Below are positions 25,831 through 32,859 of a stretch of DNA of 37,946 bases, one piece after another. The notes under the pieces were generated by a model. The model was not told the DNA's origin. It searched no databases and saw only the letters and a list, made by a program, of their open reading frames with translations. A program made the position numbers and the translations under genes. This stretch comes from Corynebacterium aurimucosum ATCC 700975 (GTDB lineage: Bacteria; Actinomycetota; Actinomycetes; Mycobacteriales; Mycobacteriaceae), in contig NZ_VDTC01000012.1 of the NCBI RefSeq assembly GCF_007672725.1, forward strand, positions 1-37,946, read 5' to 3'. How positions within the stretch are numbered: the first letter of the stretch is position 1; each line of letters starts with the position of its first letter.

Positions 25831-25874
25831 AGTCCTGCCCACGATGTGGGCAGGACTGTATAAGTTTTGTAGCA
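25831..25874 (+). terminator. Strong hairpin, likely terminator of the MT0933-like gene
   Basis: A perfect 12-bp stem, AGTCCTGCCCAC (25831-25842) and GTGGGCAGGACT (25846-25857), closes on a GAT triloop. It is followed by GTATAAGTTTTG, only moderately T-rich. A second, longer-looped pairing (GAGGCAGTG 25751-25759 with CACTGCCTC 25794-25802) lies before it. Confidence 0.6.
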
Positions 25875-26009
25875 ATGTATATGTTGGTTTCGGCTGGGAC
25901 ATAATATGGGCGAGTTGATAGAGAAAAGGAATCTGAGAGAAACCTTTAAATCCTCCTATGTTGTGTTTATGAATATAAAATCGGTCATTTCCTAGGTAGG
26001 CTGAACACT

Positions 26010-27419
26010 GTGAATACTTCAGTAGGTGTGGAACAAAGTAGCCAGCCCTTTAAGCAGCTTCTGATTGAGCAAGCTGGCCGGGTCATTGCTAAGGCGGGCA
26101 TCGATGAAGTGCGCCTTCGGGAGGTTGCTGACCAGGTTGATGTGCCTCTTGCGGAAGCTCAGGCACTTTTTGCTTCCGAAGCGGAACTCGTCGAGGCAAC
26201 TAAGCACTCTCTCAATGATGCACTGACGTCAACTATTGATGTGCACCTACAAGGATTGCCCGAAAATGCGACCGCGGTAGATAAGCTTCGTGCTACCGCG
26301 CTGTCCTACTTTTCTTTTGCGGTCGAGGACCCATCCTCTTTTGCGGCTTTTACTGCTGTCTACGCTTCTCCCCGCACGGGATTGACGGCTGAGGACTTTG
26401 CTAGCCGTGATGGAGAGGCTGACACCTGCCCCATTATGCGTATTCTTTTTGACCTGACTAAAGACGCTATTAAAGAATCCGGCGGCACGGAGCTCGATGC
26501 CTATGGGACGCTGCTCTCCGCTCTGTCGATATTCTCCCACCTACACGGCGTTACACAGCTTGCAGCCGAAGGGATTCTGCGCTACCTCTCGCCAGCGGCG
26601 AAAAAGCAAACCTTTAGTGCTGTCATGGATACGCTGAGCGTTGGTCTTTATCCCTTTTTTAGGGGCGAGCGTATCAAGCGCGCCGAACCTTGCGGCCTGG
26701 CAGGGGAGCAGCCTGAAACACTCCTAATCAGTGCAGAAAACTTTCCGCGGGGGACTGAAGAAGAGCAGCGGAGAGCTCTGCTCCGAGGTGCCGTTGAGGA
26801 GGCTCTAGACCACGGCGTGACTGGCTTGCATATCGGTGGCGCCGCAAAACGAGCAGGACTTAGCGTCCAAGAGGCTGAACACCTTATTGAAAGCGACCAA
26901 GAGCTGGCGAGTTTCTTGGAGCGCTATTTGGACAAAATCAACTATGAGTTCATTTACCGTCAGGTAGCCGCGTTGCCGCAGGACGCTAGCGCAGTGTCGA
27001 AGATTAAAGCTACGGGCTATGGATATGTCTCGCATGCTTTGCATGACCCGCAAGGATTTGAGGCGCTCATTAAGATCGCATCCGGCCCGATCGTGCCCAT
27101 GTCGTTTGAGGATGACTTCCTGCCAAACGCGAATAAAGCGGTCGAGCTTCAACGTGATTTCAGCGAGTTCGGCCGAGCCTTTGGGTTCATTATGTCTCTC
27201 GTGCGCGAGGCTATCGATGAGGTGGACGGGCCGCGCACTCCATGGGTTCTTTTTACATTAGTGATTTCAGTGTGGGCTGGCGCCCACGGTCTTGCCATGC
27301 TGAGCACCAACGGGCCATTGCGTGGGTATAATTCCGATTTTATTTTTGAAATTCTGACTCAGTATATGGATATCGAACTCGGCGGCATCATGCGAAGCCT
27401 CAATGGCATGGCAGGCTAG
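26010..27419 (+). CDS. Tandem TetR-like regulator, two TetR modules in one protein
   Basis: The product has 469 residues, about twice a TetR protein. Module 1 (about 10-225) has a TetR-type HTH (VIAKAGIDEVRLREVADQVD, VPLAEAQALFASEAEL) and a ligand domain with FAVEDPSSFAAFTAVYASPR, as in the WHG/TetR_C_33 group. Module 2 (about 245-469) repeats the plan: EEALDHGVTGLHIGGAAKRA, LSVQEAEHLIESDQELASFL, then YVSHALHDPQGFEALIKIAS. The DNA-binding helix of module 2 (AKRAGLSVQEAEHL) departs more from consensus. One chain could thus act as a covalent pseudo-dimer. GTG 26010 has SD AGGTAGG about 10 bases upstream. It is monocistronic, and the next gene is the collagen-like protein, a candidate target. 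Confidence 0.75.
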   Translation: MNTSVGVEQSSQPFKQLLIEQAGRVIAKAGIDEVRLREVADQVDVPLAEAQALFASEAELVEATKHSLNDALTSTIDVHLQGLPENATAVDKLRATALSYFSFAVEDPSSFAAFTAVYASPRTGLTAEDFASRDGEADTCPIMRILFDLTKDAIKESGGTELDAYGTLLSALSIFSHLHGVTQLAAEGILRYLSPAAKKQTFSAVMDTLSVGLYPFFRGERIKRAEPCGLAGEQPETLLISAENFPRGTEEEQRRALLRGAVEEALDHGVTGLHIGGAAKRAGLSVQEAEHLIESDQELASFLERYLDKINYEFIYRQVAALPQDASAVSKIKATGYGYVSHALHDPQGFEALIKIASGPIVPMSFEDDFLPNANKAVELQRDFSEFGRAFGFIMSLVREAIDEVDGPRTPWVLFTLVISVWAGAHGLAMLSTNGPLRGYNSDFIFEILTQYMDIELGGIMRSLNGMAG

Positions 27420-27475
27420 TTCAGTGAAATGAGCGTGCGGGATGCTCAACTGAGAGTGATTCGCATCATATTCCT

Positions 27476-27513
27476 CCCCACTTTCTTAGAGTGAAAGTGG
27501 GGATTCTTTTGTC
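27476..27513 (+). terminator. Rho-independent terminator after the tandem TetR gene
   Basis: A perfect 10-bp stem CCCCACTTTC (27476-27485) / GAAAGTGGGG (27493-27502) with a 7-base loop is followed by ATTCTTTTGTC. Confidence 0.85.
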
Positions 27514-27793
27514 AATATCTGAGGGTGGCTGCACCTTGTCGGGGTGGTGTGGACGTGGGCTTTGGCTGGGCGCATTCATTGCGTGAAGGGGGTAGAAATC
27601 GGTCTGGAGCGACTAATGTTTACGGCGTGAACTGCAAAGATGTCGATGGCCGGTGTCTCTGAATGGGGGTAGCAAGTAGTTGCTCAAGTGTAGAAAATAT
27701 ACTCTGCAGGTTGTATGGTGGCCACGTCCGAACCTTAATTGCAAGCCTTATAAGGCTAAGCGGGTTTTCACTTCAGTTTAAGAAAGACTAACT
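27514..27793. promoter_or_regulatory. Leader of the collagen-like gene with a 14-bp perfect palindrome
   Basis: No gene lies here. The perfect palindrome AGCCTTATAAGGCT (27744-27757) is 36 bases before the ATG, and its core contains the -10-like TATAAG. A second -10-like TATACT is at 27698-27703. A repressor dimer bound at the palindrome would block a promoter here. Which protein binds is unknown; the TetR gene just upstream is one candidate. Confidence 0.5.
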
Positions 27794-29437
27794 ATGCGCC
27801 CTACTCGCTCTCGCATTGTCGCCACTGTAGCGGCAGTGGCTACCTTTTCCTCCGTTATCGTTGCTCCTCAGGCAATTGCGGTAGAGGAACCGGCAGAATC
27901 TTCCTTCGTTCATGAGGAGAATGGCACTGGCACTCTTGATGTCAACGGCACTGCCTTCGACGAAGACGGCAACCTGGTTGATGAAGACAACGCTGGTGAT
28001 AACGCGATTGAAGAGCTTGACCGCGACTCTCGCAACAACGACATCAGCTTTTATGACGCGGAAAACAGCAAACCGACGACGCTTGATGAGCTGAAGAGCA
28101 CTGAAGCATCGACGGCTGACGCTTCGATCAAGGTCGTCGAGAAGGACGGCAAGCTGGTCTGTGAGATTTCTGATGCTCCTGGTAAGGAAGGCGAGATTCT
28201 TGAGCGCAAGCTCGACCTAGCTCGTGCATTCTATGATGGCGGCAACAAGCTGCTGCAGACCGTATGGGAAGTTATTCCTGTTGTCGGCGATCTCGTCCCG
28301 TCGGACTTCATCAAGAAGATTGGCGCAAGCTCGTGGGAGCGGATCGCTGAAATGGTCCGTGAAGGCGAGAAAGACAAGGATGTCACGTGGGACCTCGCAC
28401 GTGCGCAGGGCATGGCTATCGCAAAGATCGAGAACTCCGATGCTGATGTCGATTTGAAGAACCCGGATGCGGCGAAGAAGACCGTCTCTGGGCTCATCAA
28501 GTTTGCTGATGGTGCTTTCGGTACTGGAGTCGCTACCGTATTGAAGGTTTTTAATGCCGCCGTTACGATTGCTGGCCTTTTCCCGGGCGCTAGTGCCGCT
28601 AAGGACTTGAAGCTGAGCGATACTCAGCGCAAGGAAATTGAGTCCACCCTGTCTGGTATCTCGACCGCGGCTTCTGCGTTGGCCGAGGTTAACGCACCGG
28701 CTGGACAGAAGTGTGCGGACATGCTCAATGGCAAGCAGGTCAGCGACGAAGCGCCGGATTCCACCTCGACAACCGAGTCCTCTGAGCCTTCCGAGTCCGC
28801 CGAGCCTTCTGATTCCGAGAAGCCCTCCGAGTCCACTGAGCCTTCCGAGTCGAGTGAACCCTCCGCATCAGATGAGGCTTCTGAGTCCGCAGAGTCGACT
28901 GCGCCTGAATCTACTGAGTCCGAGGCGGCCGAACCTGAGGATCCGACGGAGGAATCCGAGCCTGCTTCCACTACCTCGGCCCCTGTAGATTCCGATGATG
29001 AGGATAATAACGGTGAAGACGGGGAGCCTGGCCGTAATGGCAAGGACGGTGCCGACGGCAAGGATGGCCGCGATGGACGCGACGGTGAGGACGGCCGCGA
29101 TGGACGCGACGGTGAGGACGGCCGCGATGGGCGTGACGGCAAGGACGGCGCCGACGGCAAGGATGGCCGTGACGGCCGCGATGGGCGTGACGGCAAGGAT
29201 GGCATCAACGGCCGCGATGGCGTCGACGGCAGGGATGGCATCAACGGCCGCGATGGCGTCGACGGCAAAGATGGTAAAGATGGCGAAGACGCTGATATGT
29301 CCTCCGCTGTTGGTTACTCATTCCTTGGAGCGATTCTCGGTGGCGGTCTAATCGTTTCCATCTTCGGCGCTATTGATTACCTCTACCTGCTGGGCTACCT
29401 GCCCAAGGAAGGCATTCCGTGGCGCGCTAACCGCTAA
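27794..29437 (+). CDS. Secreted collagen-like, membrane-anchored surface protein
   Basis: The product has 547 residues. A Sec signal peptide ends near APQAIA|VEE. Residues 30-110 are acidic. Residues about 120-310 form a helical domain (RAFYDGGNKLLQTVWEVIPV, DFIKKIGASSWERIAEM, FADGAFGTGVATVLKVFNAA) that I do not recognise. Residues 317-406 are a Ser/Glu/Pro stalk with SEPSES-type repeats. Residues 407-499 (29012-29290) are 31 uninterrupted Gly-X-Y triplets, mostly GRD, GKD, GED, GVD and GIN, with Pro only in the second. A membrane helix near 505-532 (VGYSFLGAILGGGLIVSIFG) and a short tail follow; there is no LPXTG. The triplets would form a charge-stabilised triple helix, so the protein is probably trimeric. 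It could serve as an adhesin or surface stalk. The DNA repeats (9- and 18-base units) allow length variation. Confidence 0.85.
   Translation: MRPTRSRIVATVAAVATFSSVIVAPQAIAVEEPAESSFVHEENGTGTLDVNGTAFDEDGNLVDEDNAGDNAIEELDRDSRNNDISFYDAENSKPTTLDELKSTEASTADASIKVVEKDGKLVCEISDAPGKEGEILERKLDLARAFYDGGNKLLQTVWEVIPVVGDLVPSDFIKKIGASSWERIAEMVREGEKDKDVTWDLARAQGMAIAKIENSDADVDLKNPDAAKKTVSGLIKFADGAFGTGVATVLKVFNAAVTIAGLFPGASAAKDLKLSDTQRKEIESTLSGISTAASALAEVNAPAGQKCADMLNGKQVSDEAPDSTSTTESSEPSESAEPSDSEKPSESTEPSESSEPSASDEASESAESTAPESTESEAAEPEDPTEESEPASTTSAPVDSDDEDNNGEDGEPGRNGKDGADGKDGRDGRDGEDGRDGRDGEDGRDGRDGKDGADGKDGRDGRDGRDGKDGINGRDGVDGRDGINGRDGVDGKDGKDGEDADMSSAVGYSFLGAILGGGLIVSIFGAIDYLYLLGYLPKEGIPWRANR
29012..29290 (+). 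repeat. Tandem Gly-X-Y (collagen-like) coding repeat
   Basis: The segment encodes 31 consecutive triplets. At DNA level, 9-base units of the type GGCCGCGAT / GGACGCGAC recur. Larger repeated units are visible too: an 18-27 base block (GATGGACGCGACGGTGAGGA) occurs twice in succession, and GGCATCAACGGCCGCGATGG occurs twice near the end. Such runs favour slippage and recombination. Confidence 0.9.
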
Positions 29438-29838
29438 GACCAACTCGTAGTTCCAGCCTGAGCAGAGAAATCTCAGGCAGAGCACTACAGAACAGCCCCA
29501 TTGCATCCGCAGTGGGGCTGTTTGCATGAGCGATTGAAGGGTAGGCAAGCGCAGCATTGGGGCAAAGCTCGCTGTTTATAGCAGCGTGAGTGCGCGTTTC
29601 AGAGCTGCCCGTGATGGCGTCTACCCTCCCGTCGGGATGGCACAACGAACACAGCGGTGTTGACCAGATGGTTTATCGCAATAAGAGCACCATTCCTGTG
29701 GCGGTTCTAGGCGATGAGTAGGTCGTAAACACCGGACTATAGTGTGGGAAGCGTGACTGTAATAGTCCTTTAAGCACTAATTTCTCTTTCATGCGCCACG
29801 TCGTTCGCGGTACCGCCGACCCATTGGAGGTGAAGTAG
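29438..29838. other. Intergenic region between the collagen-like and metallopeptidase genes
   Basis: Two hairpins sit at the left: GCCTGAG (29456-29462) / CTCAGGC (29472-29478), then the terminator described separately. A -10-like TATAGT at 29738-29743 may start transcription toward the metallopeptidase gene. Its SD GGAGGTG is near 29825-29831. No gene is seen in the about 400 bases. Confidence 0.4.
29491..29526 (+). terminator. Rho-independent terminator after the collagen-like gene
   Basis: A 10-bp stem AACAGCCCCA (29491-29500) / TGGGGCTGTT (29513-29522) with a 12-base loop is followed by a short TGC; the T tract is partly inside the stem. Confidence 0.7.
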
Positions 29839-30939
29839 GTGGGCAAATCAGCTCAGCCCGCAACTATGAAGAGCTCGCGGAGGTTGCCGCGCCGGTGGTG
29901 GGAAATCGGCGTAATCCTGCTCGTCGTCGTGATCATCGCCGGCAGCGTACACGTGGCGCGTAATACCGCAGGGATATCCGTGGGAGAGTTGGACCCGATT
30001 GATCGGCGCGCCTTAGAGGAGTACTCGGAATACGCCGCTGCCGTAGAGGATGCTCCAGATTCGGCGGCCTGGCTCAATGCGGCTGCGACCGAGCACCCCA
30101 CGCTGCTAATCAGCAGGAAGACCCACTATTCCTACCTGATCAACCCCTCCCAAGAAGTCTCTTCGCCCTTCGCTGCCCCTGTAGACATGGGCGATAACCC
30201 CGCCGGCCTCGAAGTCTATCGGTTGGACCGGATCTACCCGAGGCTGTGGCCGATTAAGATTGCCGGCGGCAACTTCAACACGGTGGGCGAGACCACGACG
30301 GTCCATGGGAGCGATGTCTACTACCTCAAATTCGGCGAGGATAATTTTGACAAGCAATTCTCCTCAGAACACTTCATTACCTTCTTCGCGCATGAATCCT
30401 TCCACTTCTACGGTCAAGCTCGGTGGGCTTTGGACTCGCGTGTCTTTGGCGAGCTCTCCCCGCATGGGGTGGAGCTGCTCGACGAGAGAATGCGGCTGCT
30501 CGATGCAGTCCGCGACGCGGGTGCAGACCAAGCTCGGCTGAGGGAACTGGCCACAGAATTGCTCGCTCTGGAAAAGGAACGCCTAGCTGCAGATCCTGAC
30601 TACGTCAGCCAAGAACGCTGGATGGAAACCGTGGAAGGCACGGCTACCTACCTCGGGATAATGGCCTCACGTGCGGTGGGGTATGACTTTGGCCCGATGT
30701 ACTTCGACAACACTAAGGAAGCGCGTTTCACGGACGTTGTTCCGTTCCTAGAGTCCGGGCAGATCGACAAAGACTTTCTGCGTAATCGATTGCCATATGA
30801 GGCCGGTGCTCAGTTGTGCTTGCTGCTTGCCGCATTAGCACCAGGCGGGGAATGGCAGGCCTTTCTCAATGAACAATCGCCGGATTCTCGCCGCACGCTT
30901 ATCGACGCCCTGGGCTACGTCCTTAGCCAAGAGAAGTAG
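29839..30939 (+). CDS. Membrane-anchored HExxH zinc metallopeptidase-like protein
   Basis: The 366-residue product starts with GTG 29839 behind SD GGAGGTG. After a basic N-terminus comes one membrane helix (IGVILLVVVIIAGSVHVA, about residues 23-40), so the rest lies outside the cell. The zinc motif is H185-E-S-F-H189 (FFAHESFHFYGQ). The likely third ligand is E266 in METVEGTATYLG, about 75 residues later, which is gluzincin spacing. There are no prodomain and no cysteines except one near the C-terminus. The target is unknown. Position beside the secreted collagen-like protein suggests, but does not prove, a joint surface role. It does not resemble the M23 or M48 families in the residues I can see. 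Confidence 0.75.
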   Translation: MGKSAQPATMKSSRRLPRRWWEIGVILLVVVIIAGSVHVARNTAGISVGELDPIDRRALEEYSEYAAAVEDAPDSAAWLNAAATEHPTLLISRKTHYSYLINPSQEVSSPFAAPVDMGDNPAGLEVYRLDRIYPRLWPIKIAGGNFNTVGETTTVHGSDVYYLKFGEDNFDKQFSSEHFITFFAHESFHFYGQARWALDSRVFGELSPHGVELLDERMRLLDAVRDAGADQARLRELATELLALEKERLAADPDYVSQERWMETVEGTATYLGIMASRAVGYDFGPMYFDNTKEARFTDVVPFLESGQIDKDFLRNRLPYEAGAQLCLLLAALAPGGEWQAFLNEQSPDSRRTLIDALGYVLSQEK

Positions 30940-30970
30940 ATCCGCTAAACAGCGCCGCCTATGAATTGGG

Positions 30971-31009
30971 CGAAAAAGAAAGGCTGGTCAGAAAAGCTCT
31001 GACCAGCCT
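30971..31009 (-). terminator. Rho-independent terminator of tRNA-Pro
   Basis: The 11-bp stem AGGCTGGTCAG / CTGACCAGCCT (30981-30991 and 30999-31009) has a 7-base loop. Read on the minus strand it is followed by TTCTTTTTCG, a good T tract. It lies just downstream of the tRNA on that strand. Confidence 0.85.
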
Positions 31010-31017
31010 GGATGCTG

Positions 31018-31091
31018 TCGGACTAACAGGATTTGAACCTGCGACCCCTACACCCCCAGTGTAGTGCGCTACCAAACTGCGCCATAGTCCG
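31018..31091 (-). tRNA. tRNA-Pro, anticodon GGG
   Basis: On the minus strand the acceptor stem CGGACTA (5', 31091-31085) pairs with TAGTCCG (31025-31019), with discriminator A at 31018. The D arm contains GCGCAG-TTTGGTA-GCGC. The anticodon arm CTACA-CTGGGGG-TGTAG has GGG at positions 34-36, and the T arm is GCAGG-TTCAAAT-CCTGT. The gene is 74 nt, and CCA is not encoded. It reads CCC/CCU proline codons. Confidence 0.95.
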
Positions 31092-31179
31092 CCGCCGCAC
31101 CATTTGGTGCAACTGCTACAGATTACACCAGCGGTATTCGCTTCGACAAATCCCAGGTCACCCTTCGTTTTAGCGGCAG

Positions 31180-31578
31180 CTAAAACTCGCCGGTGGAATA
31201 TACCCACTGCCCGTCTTGCCGGCGGAAAGAGGAGCGTTCCCGTTGAGAACCCTTTGCGGCGCCCTTATAGAAGGCCTCGAACTCAACGACGCCGGTATCG
31301 TCCAAGGGGCCGCCGGCGACGGTGTCGATAATATCGAGGCGGTAAAAGCGGATGCCGTTATCTGCGAGGTTAAGGCGCTCAGGGCGGGTCTCTGGGTCCC
31401 AGGTACGGAGCAAATAGTCCTCGTCGCCGGTTACGAAAGCACTGAACCGCGAGCGCATCAGCGCCTCGGCCGAGGGCGCGGGCGTGCCGGCGTGGTAGCG
31501 CGAGCAGCACTCGCCAAACGTCAAGCCGGATCCGCAGGGGCAGCGGGCAGCCGGATCAAGAGGGTTGAGAACAATCAT
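31180..31578 (-). CDS. YchJ-family SEC-C motif protein (UPF0225)
   Basis: The product has 132 residues. Residues about 13-27 carry the zinc-binding SEC-C motif CPCGSGLTFGECCSRYH. Next come ALMRSRFSAFVTGDEDYLLRTWDP and EFEAFYKGAAKGSQRERSSF, the conserved blocks of the YchJ family, whose C-terminal half has an NTF2-like fold. The biochemical role is unknown; zinc-dependent binding to protein or nucleic acid is assumed. It ends convergently near the tRNA and lies 6 bases downstream of the hydrolase-OsmC gene, so the two are probably one transcript. Confidence 0.88.
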   Translation of the reverse strand: MIVLNPLDPAARCPCGSGLTFGECCSRYHAGTPAPSAEALMRSRFSAFVTGDEDYLLRTWDPETRPERLNLADNGIRFYRLDIIDTVAGGPLDDTGVVEFEAFYKGAAKGSQRERSSFRRQDGQWVYSTGEF

Positions 31579-31584
31579 GTGAAT

Positions 31585-32763
31585 CTATCGTGCCGCGGTT
31601 GTCACGGTGGTGGTCACCTCGACGGCGAGGAGGGAGTCGATGGTGGTGGATGCGGAGGCGTCGCCAAGCGCGCGTTGTTGATCCGCGCTAAGGGAGGCAG
31701 GAAGTGTCACCGTACGTGTAAATCGGGATTCGGACTCTTGGGTAATGCTGACGGACACAGCTTCGAGAGCCTTCGCGTCGATCTTCTGTGCCTTGCCCGC
31801 TGCCTTGATGGCCTGGGTGCTTGCCACAGCCAGTGCAGACATGAGGAGGCCTTCAGCGGTAAAACCTTGGCCCTTGCCGCCGCTTTTCTTCGTGCGGTCA
31901 GCGGTCACAGAACGGTCGTTGTGGCGTACTACGACGCCCATCCTCGTGCCCACAGCTGGGATTGCCACCGCGGAGTCATCTGCGACCGGCGCGGGAAGGT
32001 TCTCCGGAACGATGAACTGCTCCGCCCACGGGCCAATCAGGTCGGCAGCGCGTGCGGCGGCGCCTTGCTTGGTGACGAGGTGATCAGCCTTATCCAAGGC
32101 GACCAAGGACTTGGGGTAGCGCGTGGTGCGGAAAATGTTCTGCGCATTGTCGATGCCAACGGTCTGATCAATGGGGGAGTGCAGCACCATCAGGGGCTTG
32201 CGTAGGCGCGGAAGGTACTCCTCCGGGTTGGTCTCAGCAAGGTCTTCGAGGAAAAGGCGCGAAATAGTTAGCGCGCGGCCGCCCAAGGTGACCTCTACCT
32301 CGCCATTGGCGTCGACCTCGCCAATCTTGTCGGCGTAATGCAGCACTGAATGTGCGGGATCGAAAGGAGCACCGATGGTGGCGACGGCTTTGAGGGTACG
32401 AATGCCGTTGGCCGCCGCGAGGGCTGCGGCGCCGCCCAGCGAGTGCCCCATGAGGAGCTGCGGCGCGGAGTAGTTCTGGGCCAGCCACTCGGCGGCGGCC
32501 TGGATGTCTGCAACGTTTTGGCTGAAACAGGTATCAGCGAAATTTCCCTCGGACTGTCCCAAGCCTGGGAAGTCGAAGCGCAGGGTGGCGATGCCAAAGT
32601 TTGTCAGCTGCTTGCTCACGCGGGCGGCGCCGGGGGTATGGCGCGAGCCGGCAAAGCAGTGCGCAAAGATGGCGAAGGCTTGCGGAGGGGAGTCTGGGAA
32701 ATCGATGGTTCCGGCCATCGTGGTACCGGTGCTGGAGGGGAGCGACACGTTCACGGATTGCAT
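31585..32763 (-). CDS. Alpha/beta hydrolase fused to a cysteine-less OsmC-like domain
   Basis: I chose the ATG at 32763 (392 aa); the frame is open to 32841, but that part overlaps the secA2 promoter. The N-terminal 250 residues are an alpha/beta hydrolase with FAHCFAGSRHT as oxyanion region, nucleophile in LMGHSLGGAAA, acid in LHSPIDQTVG and His in KADHLVTK. The C-terminal 130 residues look like OsmC/Ohr (TRMGVVVRHNDRSVTADRT, GFTAEGLLMSALAVASTQAI). OsmC peroxidases need two cysteines: one in the LL.AL..C helix, here ALAVAS, and one in a later CPV block, here GDASAS. Both are missing, so this domain cannot act as a thiol peroxidase. Bifunctional hydrolase/OsmC proteins are known as a family. 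The gene is divergent from secA2. Confidence 0.85.
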   Translation of the reverse strand: MQSVNVSLPSSTGTTMAGTIDFPDSPPQAFAIFAHCFAGSRHTPGAARVSKQLTNFGIATLRFDFPGLGQSEGNFADTCFSQNVADIQAAAEWLAQNYSAPQLLMGHSLGGAAALAAANGIRTLKAVATIGAPFDPAHSVLHYADKIGEVDANGEVEVTLGGRALTISRLFLEDLAETNPEEYLPRLRKPLMVLHSPIDQTVGIDNAQNIFRTTRYPKSLVALDKADHLVTKQGAAARAADLIGPWAEQFIVPENLPAPVADDSAVAIPAVGTRMGVVVRHNDRSVTADRTKKSGGKGQGFTAEGLLMSALAVASTQAIKAAGKAQKIDAKALEAVSVSITQESESRFTRTVTLPASLSADQQRALGDASASTTIDSLLAVEVTTTVTTAAR

Positions 32764-32806
32764 GCCCACAAGGATATAAGGGCAACAGCACGCCTGCGAA
32801 CCGGGG

Positions 32807-32835
32807 TTGACTAAAGTCGATAGAAGACCTGTATG
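32807..32835 (+). promoter_or_regulatory. Putative secA2 promoter
   Basis: TTGACT (32807-32812) and TGTATG (32830-32835) are separated by 17 bases, 25 bases before the chosen secA2 start. The -35 is good and the -10 weak. Confidence 0.4.
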
Positions 32836-32859
32836 ACGCACAAGGATGGAGGAGTGCTC

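Noticed and set aside
28624..29268. Long minus-strand open frame with Ser/Pro-rich repeats opposite the collagen-like gene
   Set aside because: It is the antisense shadow of the Gly-X-Y and Ser/Glu repeats; it has no SD, and its low complexity derives from the repeat DNA.
29012..29290. Regular short repeats resembling a CRISPR array
   Set aside because: The period is 9 bases, there are no spacers, and the frame is a clean Gly-X-Y coding run inside a secreted protein; no cas genes are near.
31216..32205. 329-codon plus-strand frame opposite the YchJ and hydrolase genes
   Set aside because: It is antisense to two well-recognised genes and lacks an SD and family motifs.
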